A DNA stretch of 64,000 nucleotides from Tiliqua scincoides (taxonomy: Eukaryota > Chordata > Lepidosauria > Squamata > Scincidae), in contig NC_089826.1 of the NCBI RefSeq assembly GCF_035046505.1, positions 71,421,254-71,485,253 on the forward strand. Direction: 5' to 3'. The notes under the pieces were generated by a model, which ran no database searches, was not told the origin of the DNA, and saw only the letters and a program-made list of their open reading frames with translations. Shown here piece after piece: positions 11,226 through 22,897 of the stretch; the first letter of the stretch is position 1, and each line of letters starts with the position of its first letter. Position numbers and translations under genes: made by a program.

Positions 11226-12525
11226 TATAGTCCTACAAAAAGTCTTCATGTACTACTAGGGCACAGAAAATGCTTTCTCTAAATGACACCTTGCTCGGGA
11301 TGAGAAAAGGTGAAAGAGTGATGAATTTTGGAAAACCATGAGAGGTGCCATAGCGGAAGAGGTGTCTTTTGCAGATCCACAATGGAGTTGCAGCAAGTAT
11401 GATTTTGGCCATAGGTATTGTGTTCATGAGGACAAGAAGGCAAAGGCAGCTTCAAAGCTCAGAAAAGTTTTCTTACATATTTATTCAAAAGTATGTATTC
11501 ACTTTTGAATGCATTGTATTCAACAATGTATTCAATGGGACTGACTCCAAGGAAAGTACGCATAGAATTGTAGCCTTTGAACACAAAGGAATTTCCATTG
11601 CTCTCTTCCACAAGCCAGAGGAATTGGATGTGGAGGAATCCAGTGCAGCATTTATTTTGTTCCACTATTGTTTTGTTCACTTACACTTTAGAAATAGTGC
11701 AAGACCTGTTTACCAGAGGTGACAATGAGAGGAGCATTCACACCGCCAGCAGCTTTGCTTATTTCAAACCATTTTTCACTCATTTGTCTCAAGCATGAAA
11801 TGCCTTGTTCAAGATGCAGTCATCAAACTTACAACTCATGGAAATCATGGAAGTATCTGAGTGTCATATCGTATAAGAGCTTGTCTAGAATGTTACATCT
11901 GGATCTAGATTTTCCCCCCAGTATCCATGCTTTCTAGAGAATAAAACATACTTCTGTATCTGTGCAATCTGAAGCAGTGCAGTTGAGCAACGGAAACATT
12001 GGATAAGTCCATGAAGCTCAGATCAACCGAGAACTTGACTGTACCAGCTCGGCACAAAGCTGGAACAACAAGCAAAGGAAGAATACCTTCTCAAGGACTG
12101 ATGCTGCACAAGGGAGTTTCTTTTCCATGGGCATTTTGTCAGTAGACGAGCATTTTATTGGACTATTGAACGATCATTTATGTTGGGCTGGACTTCTAAT
12201 TATTGTGTTAATTTTATTTTTCATAAACATATTTTATATTTCAAATCATTCTGTCTTGCTGATTTCATTGTGTTGAGCTTTCAGTACCTTTGATTGAAGA
12301 GCAGTCTCCTCTTCAACCTTAACATAATGGAAAGATGTTCTTTCTCCTGCTGCAACTTAACCATATTTCACAGTTTTATTTCTTGGCCTGTTTTCCTGTT
12401 GTTCCCAAAATGCTGCTCAATTCCCACCTGGCTCCCATAACGCTTTAATGTATGTTCAAATTGATAGTAATGATTTGGATTCAGCACTTGATTTAATTCT
12501 GTTTTTTCCCCCCTTTTCTTTTTAG

Positions 12526-12674
12526 TGCCAGGACCAAATCCATCTGCTGACAGTGCTGTCAGTGCTACAATGATAATGATGGGCTGGCTGGTTCTGGCCC
12601 TTATCTTGTTCTTGGTGAGACCTGCTAATCTAAGAAGATCCAATACAGCTGAAAAGCCATCCCACCTGTATAAT
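12526..12674 (+). CDS. SMIM14: SMIM14 coding exon with the membrane segment
   Basis: Joined in phase to the 1637 exon it reads LPGPNPSADSAVSATM, then the single transmembrane helix MIMMGWLVLALILFLV, followed by RPANLRRSNTAEKPSHLYN. Human SMIM14 has the same layout (LPGP... hydrophobic helix ... RPPNLRGSN...). The positive residues straight after the helix suggest the C-terminal tail faces the cytosol by the positive-inside rule; that is inference. The acceptor is 'ctttttag' with a long pyrimidine tract and the donor is 'gtgagt' at 12675. Confidence 0.94.
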
Positions 12675-13049
12675 GTGAGTGTGTTTTCTGGTGTTTTATT
12701 TAGCTTGCCTTGATGGGAAGGGGGGAATCCTGAATCAAGCCCCTCAGTCTGTGAAAGGAAGTGGGTCACATATCAGTGGCTTAACTAAGGCATCTGGCAC
12801 CTGTGGGCACAAAAATTTTTAATACCCCCCCATTTTTAATGCCCCCTTCATTCTGTACAACACATTAGTACTGTACAGTTCTACTGTGCATCATGCTCAT
12901 ATGTTTTGAACCACTTTCCAAAGGGTATTTCCAGTGCTTATAGGAAGATTGGTTATGCTCATATAGATTTGAAGGATGGAAAGAGACCAAAAGGTTTGGA
13001 GAAGGATCTCTTAGGCAGAAGTTACTCCAAGAATTGCTGTAGGAAACTG

Positions 13050-13200
13050 CCTTATACTGAGCAAGACCAATGTTCCATCTAGTTCAGTACTGTTTACACT
13101 AACTGGCAGTGGTTCTCCAGGATTTCGGGTGGGGATCTTCCCATCCTACTTTGCAGATGACAAGGATTGAACCTAGGCCCTTCTATGCTCTATTGCTGAT
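13050..13200 (+). repeat. tRNA-related SINE fragment
   Basis: Contains 'actgccttatactgagcaag', 'ccatctagttcagtactg' and 'tggcagtggttctccagg', a body seen widely in lizard genomes. Related pieces are at about 25775-25870 and, inverted, at about 46440-46600. Confidence 0.5.
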
Positions 13201-13241
13201 TAGTATCTCCCTGTAATAACTAATGTTTTGGGACTCCAGGA

Positions 13242-13375
13242 TGGTTGGCAACCCTCAGTCTCGAAAGACTATGGTATAAGCCTACAGCACCCAGTATTCC
13301 CAGGCGGTCTCCCATCCAAGTACTAACCAGGCCTGACCCTGCTTAGCTTCCGAGATCAGACAAGATCAGGCATGT
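13242..13375 (-). mobile_element. 5S-rRNA-derived SINE with LINE-type 3' tail
   Basis: On the minus strand the element starts inside 5S rRNA (from about nucleotide 27) and follows it to the 3' end with few changes: 'gatctcggaagctaagcagg', 'gtttagtacttggatgggag' type sequence, then 'ggtgctgtaggctt'. It continues directly into 'ataccatagtctttcgag' and 'actgagggttgccaacc', the 3' tail of the zinc-finger LINE at 55739-56330. A 10-bp direct repeat 'gactccagga' flanks it (13232-13241 and 13376-13385), showing retrotransposition. 5S-headed SINEs (SINE3 class) are known in fishes and a few other lineages. It is not a functional 5S gene: the 5' end is missing. Confidence 0.88.
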
Positions 13376-13763
13376 GACTCCAGGAGGCTGTGCATGAAAG
13401 CAGTTCTGGCATACATCCGATTGAAACCCTACTGAGCAGCAGACCAGAAGATCTGCTCTGTTAACCAGGCACTGACAGAGCCCAGACTTTGTACCAATAC
13501 TTGCTAGGTCAATCTGGAAGCCTTTTGTTTCCTGCCAGTCAAATGTTAAGCATTTCTGTTTCCTTTAGGCTGAGGCCCAAGTGCTTCTGGTTCTTGACAG
13601 CTCCTCAGGCTAGTCTGAGGTCTCTCTTAATCCCTGTTCTGACTTTGCAGGACCTAACAGTGGCCACTGAAAAAGGCATAGAAAGATCTTTAAACAGCTA
13701 GCCATTTCTCTTGTGTACACGCCACTGGAGTCTGTTCTAATTCTATGTATTCTTAACAAACAG

Positions 13764-13796
13764 GGCCAAGAACCACCAGCTCCACCTGTTGACTAG
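13764..13796 (+). CDS. SMIM14: SMIM14 last coding exon
   Basis: Encodes GQEPPAPPVD and a TAG stop, matching the conserved SMIM14 C-terminus (GQDPPAPPVD in human). The acceptor is 'aacaaacag'. The 3' UTR begins at 13797. Confidence 0.94.
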   Translation, partial: GQEPPAPPVD

Positions 13797-13942
13797 AGTG
13801 TACTGGAAAAACTCAACAGCAGTAACCTTGCACGACCAAACAAACGAAAGTGTCTGGAATGCTCGTAAACTCCATATATTGTTCTGTTCCGCACATTTAA
13901 CTCCCTGCTTTTTCTATTAGAATTTCTAGAAAATCGTATTTG

Positions 13943-13948
13943 AATAAA
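13943..13948 (+). terminator. Candidate SMIM14 poly(A) signal
   Basis: AATAAA, 147 nt after the SMIM14 stop codon and the first in-strand consensus signal. Confidence 0.4.
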
Positions 13949-15735
13949 CATATATGGCAGGAGGTGATAGGCATTTTGGTGATAATTGTTGGACATAGTG
14001 ACTGCTTCCCACAGTCATTTCTGAAGAAAAATTTAAACCTCTGCATTTATAGTTGGTACCTACTTTTAAGATTTTCTTTTCCTGCATATATTTAATGTTT
14101 CAGCATTGAGTATAATCCACCAGCAACTTCTCATTGCTCTTTGTACATCCTGTTCACTGGGAGATTGCATAGAAGTTCTGGTGCACTGTATCTATAGATG
14201 CTAAATAGACTCATCCAAATTGTACCCAATCCATGTGACTTTTGATCCACTCTTTACCTGCATTTACCAGAATTTCTTCAGGCAGACAGAAGATGATGTT
14301 CATCTACTATTTATATCTTTTAGTCTTAGCCAAAGTGCACCATTATTGAACATAAGGCAAAATTAAATGTATTTATTGTAAACTAGTGAAACATTCAAAA
14401 TAACGTTAAAGATAAAGCCTGAATAACATTCAAAATTGAGATTCAAAAATAGAGATTATTCAAAAATAGAGATTATAGACAAATTTGATAAATTAAAAAA
14501 ATAAAGGCAGGCACACTGAACACTTGTTTATGATGGCTACAGTAATTCACAGTAACCCTTTCCCAGTGATTTTGCTACCCTGCCTGTATCTTTCCCATTC
14601 ACATCAATGGAGGGGCAACAGCATGATGTGCATAAAAGAATCCATGTGTGGACTTGTTTCCTAAAGTAGATTACAAGCCTTTGAAAGCGGGGAACAATTT
14701 CACTGGAATGCATCTGATGCTCAACGGAAGGGTGTTTTTGTAAGACACTTCCATTGATTTTTTTAAAATTCTGATATCTGTAAAATGACATAAAATGACT
14801 GTAAAATCTTTTCCAGTTCAATCTGCATGATATATTTTCAGATGTTAACATTTTTGTCCCCTAGATATAGCACAGCCATCATATTCTCAGACAGGAGGGG
14901 CCATGGCCCTAAGGCAGGAGCCCAGATAAGATTTTCATTGATGGCAAGAAGTGGCAGTCAGCAACCAATGAAGTACATTTTTTTTAAACTCCATCTATTC
15001 AGAGAACTAAGAAAACTCCTTTGAATATAATTACCACATTACTAAGGACTGCCACTTGAATTCTGTAAAGCTGTTTTATGCATTCACTATTCAAATGCAT
15101 TCAGATTTTATGCATTCACTATAAACATTCACTATTTTATTGACATATCTACTCTAAAATATGGAAGAACCTAAATGATGGTTTTACAGTCACTTGTAAG
15201 AGTATCTTCAGCCTGCTTCAGGGGGATATAAGAATATAGAGGATGTACTGTATTACTGCAGGAATTAACTTTTCATTCACTAGACTGGATAAGTGCCATT
15301 TACATATTGTAGCAAATAAATTTGTAGATTGAGGAGACAATTTTGGACTGTACCACTTGAAGCTCCCCCCCCCCGGGAAAACCTCCCTGTTTGTTGCAAT
15401 GTAGCACATCTGGACCAGCTAACCTTTTCTGACCCATGGGATAGCTAGCAGCACCGTTTTCTTCTGTGAAAGAGCATTCACAAATATGACCGTCTCATGT
15501 GCAGTCTCAAGTTGTATAATCCAGAATCTGCCTCCCTGGTATACATAATGTGTGGCTCTGAGGCTGAAAACATTGAAGTTCAGCTTCTTTGAACAGATGC
15601 TTACATGAGACATGATTTATAGCTACCAGCAGCAAAATGTAAAACTTGCAATTTAGATTCTTCTCATGCATTGTCCATAACCCATTCTTAGAAGGACCAA
15701 CAAGAAAGGCATAGGGGAATTGCTTTGCTGACTTG

Positions 15736-15737
<2 letters not shown>

Positions 15738-15788
<51 letters not shown>

Positions 15789-15809
15789 CGAGAGAGCGAG
15801 AGAGAGAGA
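15738..15809. repeat. (TG)n/(AG)n compound microsatellite
   Basis: About 15 TG units run directly into AG units with a few GC interruptions. Confidence 0.95.
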
Positions 15810-15998
15810 ACATATTTGAGTTATGGCTCAATCCTATCAAGGGCCTGTGCCAGCGAGTGCACATTCTGCCAGTACAAGCTGCTGCAAAAGCACCTTAAAG
15901 GGTCAGGTGGCATTAGGTGGTGGATCCAGTAGGGCTATTCCTGGCTTCCAGTCTAAAAGTAACTTTACCCTGATCAGTTTAAAATAAAAAAGCACAAA

Positions 15999-16183
15999 TA
16001 AGGGCGCAATCCTAACCAACTTTCCAGCACTGGCCTAGCCGCAATGCAGCCCTAAAATAAGGTAACAAGCAAGCCCTTACCTTGTGGAGGCCCCTTTGAC
16101 TGCCTTCCCACTGTAAGATGCAGTGCACAACACATTGGCACAGCTGTGTCAGAGCTGGAAAGTTGGTTAGGATTGTGCCCTAA
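15999..16183. mobile_element. Foldback MITE, 'caatcctatccaactttccagc' family, copy 1
   Basis: Left end 'taagggcgcaatcctaacc', right end 'ggttaggattgtgccctaa'. The ends are long near-perfect inverted repeats and the inner part is also partly self-complementary, so the 185-bp copy can form one hairpin. No coding capacity. TA-type target ends suggest a PIF/Tc1-like mover, which is inference. Confidence 0.8.
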
Positions 16184-16721
16184 GTTTTTTTATGTTTCCA
16201 CATGGGCATTAAGCTTCTTTCCATCAAAATTACAGCAGTTTAGCAAGATTACAATAAACTACCTTTCAGCAACATTAGTGGCCTTATCGTATGAACCTCT
16301 ATTTTGTCTTGTTTTTACACTCCTTCAGTCGTATGCCAAATTTGCATCAATGGGTCCTAGAAGTAGGATCAAGCAAACAAATGCATTGTTCTTTCCCACA
16401 TTGCCATGGGAGAAACTGCGACAAGCCAGTTTCATTGCACATTTGTGTAGTAGAATATAAGACACAATTCTCAAACTGTGTTTTAGACAGCTCCCTCCTA
16501 GTTCCCACACTGAACCCTGTGTCCAGTTAAACTGAAACCAAACAAATTAAGGTGCTCATACTCATGCTTGCCCAAGGACAATCAGATCGGAAGGAAATGG
16601 GAATGCTGCTTGCTCACAGCACACTTGAAAGGCAGTGTTTTTCAGATTTGCTAGCTTCAAAGCACCCTTTCCACACTGGCTCATCTTTGTGTGGCATGGG
16701 ATTCTGGAAAGTGTTCTAGAG

Positions 16722-16897
16722 CAGTGGTTCTCAAACTTTTTATTGCTGCTATCCACTTCATTGGCTGTGGCAGCCATGTCATGTTTTAGAATGCCTCGTG
16801 GCTTCCAGGTAGTGTCCCAGAATGCCTTGCAGCTTCCAGGTAATGCTGGTGCATGACCCACCGAAAATCAGGTTGCAACCCAGTTTGAGAACTGCTG
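16722..16897. mobile_element. Small hAT-type element
   Basis: Ends 'cagtggttctcaaac' and 'gtttgagaactgctg' are inverted repeats of the hAT type. The flanking 8-mers do not match well, so the copy is older or the ends are off by a few bases. Confidence 0.6.
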
Positions 16898-17503
16898 TAT
16901 ACACAGCTTGCTTAGGATGCTAGCTAGTTACTGCTCTGTGAACTCTGAATGCAGTCAAGGACACACCCAACAATCCCCTATAATTGCACATTGCAGAGGA
17001 AGATAATAGTGGCAGATGGGCAAACTGCTTTACGGAAATGTTGTTCACCATTACTGATTGAGCTGTCCCTGTTATTCCCAGTACCAGCATCTTTTCCAGT
17101 AGCTAGTGCCTGTTTTTAGATTGTGAGCCCTCTGGGACAGACAAATTGTTTTGTGAACTCTTGTTGGAAAAAGCAGTATATAACTGTGTTTTAATAATAA
17201 TTGAGGAAACCTTAATGAGTGCCTGAAAAGCCTAAGTATGTAAAAAAAGAAAAAAGGTGGACCATTTAGCTAAGCTTCTAGATGGGCTATTCAAAATAGG
17301 GCCAGTTAATTAGTTAACTAGTTACAGTTAACTAGGGGAGGGGCCATCATCCCATGTCACAATCTTCCTCCTTTCCTCAAAATCCTATGCAAACAAAATA
17401 GTCTGGGGAAAGTTAGGGGAGACTGCTCACTTCTTTAGTAACTATCAATGACATTTGTCTCTCCCTTTAAGAACCATCATTTTAGAACATGATCTATTAT
17501 ACA

Positions 17504-17673
17504 TTAAGGGCCCACTCCTATCCAACTTTCCAGGACTGATGCAGCTGCAATACAGCCTCAAGATGCCCCAACAAATGTTTCCACTTGAGGTGGCTTCTCA
17601 CTACAGGATGCAGTGCATGCCCCATTGGCACCACTGCACCGACACTGGAAAATTGGGTAGGATTGGGACCTAA
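17504..17673. mobile_element. Foldback MITE, copy 2
   Basis: Left end 'ttaagggcccactcctatcc' and right end 'gggtaggattgggacctaa' form the inverted termini. Internal sequence matches the other four copies. Confidence 0.78.
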
Positions 17674-20160
17674 AGGTTCAGTTCCCAGTTACTAAGATAT
17701 GCAGTTACTTGATAGGAATAAGAAAGCAGGTTACAGTTTATACTTCAGTTTTTAAACTCTGTTAAAAAAAATTATTCTGCTTTAAATGCACAAACTGGAT
17801 GTGGCACAGGAAATCTGTCGCCAGGATCTTTTTGTATTTTAAGCTAACAGTAGCCATGGGGAGGGAGGAAGCGAATTGGGACTGGGGGAGGGATTTAAAC
17901 TCTTTTCTGCTATGCTGTTTTCCTAATTAAAATGCTACCTACAGGGCTGAGGGAAATTTAATTGGGAAACATGCTAGAGAAAAGCAGTTACACTCTTCTG
18001 CCCAGATTGATCTCCTTTCCTCAACATGGTGCTATTAACTTTTTAAGAAAATGTGGAAGATTCTGATCACAAATATCCTGCATCATATCATATTTAGATG
18101 CCAAAGTGAAGATTCACATGGTCTGAATCATGCCAAACAAAAATTGTATCTGTGCCATTTAGGAATTTCTGTTCCTTATACTGAGATTTGGTTTGGGATA
18201 CAGGGCTTGTACTATGCACTTTTTATTGACCTCAATAAAATAGTAACCCTTGGTAATATTTTGTGAATGTCTGGATTTTATCCATAATGGATCGGCTTTT
18301 GGGGAGCTGGGGGGCATACTAATCTGTTTTGCCATCTTTTGTAATTTTCCTCCCTCCATTAGCCTCTGGTGTTTTGATTTTCATTAATATTTTAAACTTT
18401 TGATATTTTACAGTGGCTTTGCATAGCAAGTTCAGTGGGGTTGAATGTGTTTATGAGTCTTAATTGTATGTCCCTTAAAAGGTGCACTTAAGCTCATTGA
18501 CATCCCAAACCAAAAATTTGCATGACTTTCTATAATCCTGCATGTGTGTTGACAATGACAGCAAATTTATACCATTTTTTATAATTGCATTGGCAAAACT
18601 TTTTAGTATACAGGTGGGGCCTCAATATCTGTGAGGGATCCGTTCTTGGACCCTTTGCAGATACCAAAAATCTCAGATAAGCAAAACTGATTTATGGCCC
18701 CTTAAACCCTCCGAAGGGGTCCGGAGCTCTGCTCCTGTTCCCTCTGGAGGGCTTTCTGAAGCCCTTCAAGGCCACCCATGTCCACCTGTGGCCTCTGCAG
18801 GCTTCAGAATGTATGCTAGAGGCTGAAAACTTTTTCTGGCTAGGGCCTCCCTCCTAAAGCCTTCTAAAGGCATAGAAATGTCACTTCCGTTTTACCATCA
18901 AAAACAGGAAGTGACCTTTTCTGTCTCTAGGAGGCATTCTGAAGCTGCAGAGGCTGTAAGTGGACCTACATGGCCTCTGTGGACTTCAGAAAGCCCTCCG
19001 GAGGGGACTTTTCAGAGGGTTTATGTTGAACCAAGTGTGGCCCAACACAGATCCAGCGGACCCACATTGAGCCAGATACGTGGATGGAAAATTTGCAGAT
19101 GTCAGCTCAAACTGTACTGCATATAAACATTTTTAGAGACAGAAAAACAGTGTTATAGTGGTGCCATTGTTCATGGTTATACACATTTTTGTTTTTTTGT
19201 GAACTGTGATTATCCCTGATCAAATTAGCTTTGCAGGCTTTCATAGTACTTCGTAGTGCATCCGAGAAACCTCAACAAGTCCCATAAATGTAACTAGCAC
19301 TACTGCAATGCACATATCTATGTACTTTTGGAATGACTGCATACTGAATGATGCCTGTAGTGAGTAATGTAGCATTTTCACACCCAACCCCAGAGCAATT
19401 CAGGACTGTATTAAATTTGAGTTAATTATGTTTATTTTTGTGAGGAAAAGAATCCCTTTCATACAAATGGGAAATCCTCATTTGTAGATAGTATGGAGCT
19501 GGCTTTGCTTAGTCAGCTTGTACAGCCCCGTGGCCATGACTTCTGTAACCTGCACATCCTCAGGAACACATGTGGGATATATATTGACAGTGGTAATGTG
19601 GGCCACACCTGGCTTGAGGTAGGACAAGGGACCAGGAGAAAAATGCTGGGTTTTGCTTACACCTGTCACATTGGTCAAGCTGCCGTGACCATGGATTAGG
19701 AAAATTCCATGGGTTTTGCTAGGGTTTTCCCTTACTGATGGTTTGTGGATCTAGTATGTAGGTATCACAGTCACCCTGTGAAATACCAGACTTTCCCATG
19801 CACCCTCAGGTATATGGACTTATACATCTTGCTTCTATCTGCCATCCCTGCTTGGCAGGCCATGGCAGGTCACCAGATCACCAAAAATCTTTGTGCTCAT
19901 TTAGTTCCTTTCAGTTCCAGATTACTCGCTCTCCTACATCAGTGTGTTCAGACCCATTTCATTAAGCTTAAGTTTTTAGAGAGGTATGTGTGTGCTCTGA
20001 GGACTAGGCACTTCTTTCCTACCCACACCACCAGCGCACCTAGCTGGAGCCATGTCCCAAACAGTGTAAACCACTGTTGACCAGCGCTGGGAAAACAGAG
20101 CTTTTTATGTTCCCCAAACCATGTGGAATCTCAAGGCACGTTGCTCAGACCTCTCAAGGA
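17674..20160. other. Intergenic stretch between SMIM14 and UGDH
   Basis: A possible Tc1/mariner-like MITE lies at about 18610-19125. A partial repeat-like region is seen around 19500-19700. No exon is evident on either strand. Confidence 0.45.
18610..19125. mobile_element. Possible Tc1/mariner-like MITE with internal palindrome
   Basis: Left end 'caggtggggcctcaatatc' after a TA. The inner part is palindromic: segments around 18760-18810 ('gcctctgcaggcttcagaat') and 18930-18960 ('cattctgaagctgcagaggc') are reverse complements. The right end 'aactgtactgcatat' is poorly defined. Confidence 0.4.
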
Positions 20161-20165
20161 AAAAA

Positions 20166-20301
20166 GCATATAAGAGCCCGCTGGATCAGGCCAAAGGCCC
20201 ATCTAGTCCAGCTTCCTGTATCTCACAGTGGCCCACCAGATGCCTCAGAGAGCACACAAGACAAGAGACCTGCATCCTGGTGCCTTCCTGTCAAGGCATC
20301 T
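20166..20301 (-). mobile_element. CR1-type LINE, 3' half of a split copy
   Basis: Minus-strand CR1 3' UTR ('ctggactagatgggc', 'gatcaggc' region). It breaks off near 20301 and resumes near 22898 after an L2 insertion: compare the uninterrupted order in the 4862-5595 copy, where the same two parts are adjacent. Confidence 0.82.
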
Positions 20302-22897
20302 GTCACTCCTTTGTCATGGACAGATCACTTTCTGGTGGGATTTAGGCTTGTTGCAGCCTCTCACCTCCGCAATGGCGGGGGATCGCATTCTACGATCCGC
20401 CCTTGGAGGCTGATGGATCCAGATGGATTCCTGAGGGCTCTGGGGGATTTTCCTATTGCCAGAGCTGGAGACCCACCTGGCGCTCTGGTCGATCTCTGAA
20501 ATACAGAGATGGCCAGGGCCCTGGATGAGATCGCTCCCGAGCGTCCTCTGCCCAGTCGCAGAGTCAGAGCGGCTCCTTGGTTTTCTGAGGAGCTGCGGAT
20601 GATGAAGCGGCAGGGCAGACGTCTAGAACGTCAGTGGCGAAAGACTTGTACCAAATCTGACCGTACACGGGCTAGGGCCCAGTTAAGAGCTTATTCTAAG
20701 GCGGTGGTGGCAGCTAAAAGGGCACACCTCTCTGCCACCATTGCATCTGCAGAGAACCGTTCAGCTGAGCTCTTTTGTGTGGTCCGCAGCCTTTTACATC
20801 TGGCCCCCCTACTGGTGGGGAGGAGCACACGGAGGCTCGCTGTGACAAGTTCGCAAAACACTGCAGAGAAGGTCGATCAGATTCGGCATGACTTGGACGC
20901 CGCTGTGGGCATATCTAGTGATGTCCCCGGGGAACCTGTCTATCCTGCTATTTGGGATTCTTTTCAGCTTGTAGAGCCTGAGGATGTGGACAGGATTCTC
21001 TGGAGTGTGAGACCTGCTGCTTGTCCGCTCGACCCTTGCCCAGCATGGCTAATTAGGACTGCCCGGGAAGGGCTGGCTGAGTGAACGGGGAGGGTGGTGA
21101 ACTCATCTCTGAGGGAGGGGGTGCTCCCGCCAGCCTTGAAGCAGGCGATGGTTCGCCCCCTCCTGAAGAAGCCCTCCCTGGATCCCACTAATTTAAATAA
21201 CTTTCGGCCAGTCTCGAATATCCCATTTCTGGGCAAGGTGATTGAGCAGGTGGTGGCGTCCCAGCTTCAGAGGGTACTGGAGGAAACGGATTATCTGGAC
21301 CCTTTTCAATCTGGCTTCAGGCCGGGGTTTGGGACGGAGACTGCCTTGGTCGCCTTGGTGGATGACCGGGGAACGGACAGGGGGAGTGCGTCCCTGTTAG
21401 TCCTGCTGGACCTCTCGGCGGCTTTTGACACCATCAACCATGGTGTCCTTCTGGGTCGGCTGGCCGGGTTGGGGCTTGGAGGCACTGTTTTGAAGTGCGT
21501 TCCTGGCTGACAGATCCCAGAAGGTGGTGCTGGGGGACACTTGTTCGGCGCCCCGACCTCTTAGGTTTGGGGTGCCGCAAGGGTCCATCTTATCCTCCAT
21601 GCTTTTTAACATCTACATGAAGCCGCTGGGAGAGGTCATCCGGCGGTTTGGAGTGAGGTGCCATCAGTATGCTGATGACACCCAGCTTTATCTCTCCTTT
21701 CCCCGATTCTGAGGAGGCGGTTGGGTCCTGGATCGCTGTCTGGAGGCGGTTAGGGGCTGGATGTGGGCGAACAAGCTGAAATTAAATCCGGATAAGGCAG
21801 AGGTGCTCTTGGTTCGGACATCCACAGCTTGGGTACTGGACTATCGTCCTGCTCTGAATGGGGTTGCACTCCCTCTGAAGGAGCAGGTCTGCAGCTTGGG
21901 GGTTCTCCTAGATTATGTCTCCTGGGTTATGCCAGATGCAAGGGAGGGCACCAGGATGAGGTCTCTTGTTATCTGGTGTGCTCCCTGGGGCATTTGGTGG
22001 GCCGCTGTGAGATACAGGAAGCTGGACTAGATGGGCCTATGGCCTGATCCAGTGGGGCTGTTCTTATGTTCTTATGGATCCACAGCTGCACCTGGAGGCC
22101 CAGGTGGTGGCAGTGGCCAGGGGAGCCTTTGCTCAGCTTCGGCTGATTCACCAGCTGCGACTGTACCTGAGCTGCGCGGACCTGGCCACAGTAACCCATG
22201 CCCTAGTGACATCTAGATTAGATTATTGCAATGCGCTCTACGTGGGGCTGCCCTTGAAGACGGTCCGGAAATTGCAACTAGTACAGAACGCGGCTGCTCG
22301 TGTGTTGCTGGGGCACGTCGGTTTGACTCTGCCAAGCCGCTGCTTCGGCAACTACACTGGCTGCCGGTTCTGTTCCGGGTCCAATTCAAAGTGCTAGTTT
22401 TGACTTTTAAAGCCCTTTACGGCTTGGGCCCGGGGTATTTGAAGGACCGCCTCCTTCCTTATAATCCTGCCGGTGCTCTTAGATCATCTGGGGGGGCCCT
22501 CTTGACTGTGCTGCCACCAAGAGAGGTCACAGGGGTGGCGGCCAGGAGGAGGGCCTTCTCGGTGGTGGCCCCCGAACTCAGGAATACCCTTCCCTTAGAA
22601 TTGAGAACTGCTCCCTCTTTGTTAATATTCCGGCATGGACTGAAGACCTTTTTATTTCAAAAAGCTTTTAATTGCTGACAGGCTCGCTGGCTTTCTCTCT
22701 CTTTTTTCTCTTTTATATTAGAATCCACGGGGCTTGTTTTAGTTTAGTTTTTTGTTTTAGTTTTTTAAATTATGTGCATTTGTTTTAATTAGTGTTTTTA
22801 ATTGTATTTTTGTATTTTATTGTTGTAAGCCACCTTGTGTGCCCAAGGGGCAAAAAGGCGGGATATAAATTAATAAAATAATAATAATAAATAATAA
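20302..22897 (+). mobile_element. L2-clade LINE, 5'-truncated, inserted in CR1
   Basis: The first part encodes the end of the endonuclease (SWTDHFLVGF, with the family's S/T-DH motif). Reverse transcriptase follows: [61 protein letters not shown], and the catalytic [11 protein letters not shown], then NPDKAEVL. Breaks seen: a stop near 20498, a stop near 21082, frame shifts between 21507 and 21524 and near 21710. The 3' UTR ends in 'gtaagccaccttgtgtgccc', 'aaaggcgggatataaat' and an (ATAA)n tail, the L2 signature. A CR1 piece interrupts it at 21917-22076. Several disabling changes make it older than the CR1 inside it, or at least inactive. Confidence 0.88.
21917..22076 (+). mobile_element. CR1 3' fragment nested inside the L2 element
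   Basis: It splits an L2 frame that would otherwise read GVLLD|PQLHLEAQVV. The right end is the CR1 terminus 'gttcttatgttcttatg', after which L2 resumes as 'gatccacagctgcac'. A 'gat' is shared on both sides, a minimal or chance target duplication, usual for CR1. Confidence 0.88.

Larger units (their letters stand above)
1686..12525 (+). other. SMIM14 intron, about 10.8 kb, repeat-rich
   Basis: No additional exon of SMIM14 is needed, because the two flanking exons join in frame. Content: a young CR1 (4862-5595), hAT-type elements (7010-7222, 10758-11225), a zinc-finger LINE 3' fragment (7737-8225), two LTR-like stretches (9418-10470) and simple repeats near 3595, 6117 and 10010. I see nothing recognisable in 1800-4650, 8230-9400 or 11600-12500 beyond short degenerate pieces. 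Confidence 0.7.
13797..15998 (+). other. SMIM14 3' UTR and downstream flank
   Basis: Possible poly(A) signals AATAAA lie at 13943, 14500 and 15315; I cannot tell which is used. Short tandem copies of an 'attcaaaaatagagatta' type unit occupy about 14390-14475. No other gene is seen. Confidence 0.5.

Noticed and set aside
10840-11259. A 139-codon open frame in GC-rich DNA
   Set aside because: It lies inside a palindromic hAT-type element and has counterparts on the opposite strand.
13278-13375. A functional 5S rRNA gene
   Set aside because: The first 26 or so nucleotides, including upstream boundary, are missing and a LINE tail with target duplication is attached; it is a SINE.
20509-21084. 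A standalone 191-codon gene
   Set aside because: It is the segment between endonuclease and reverse transcriptase of the L2 element, in line with the following RT blocks.
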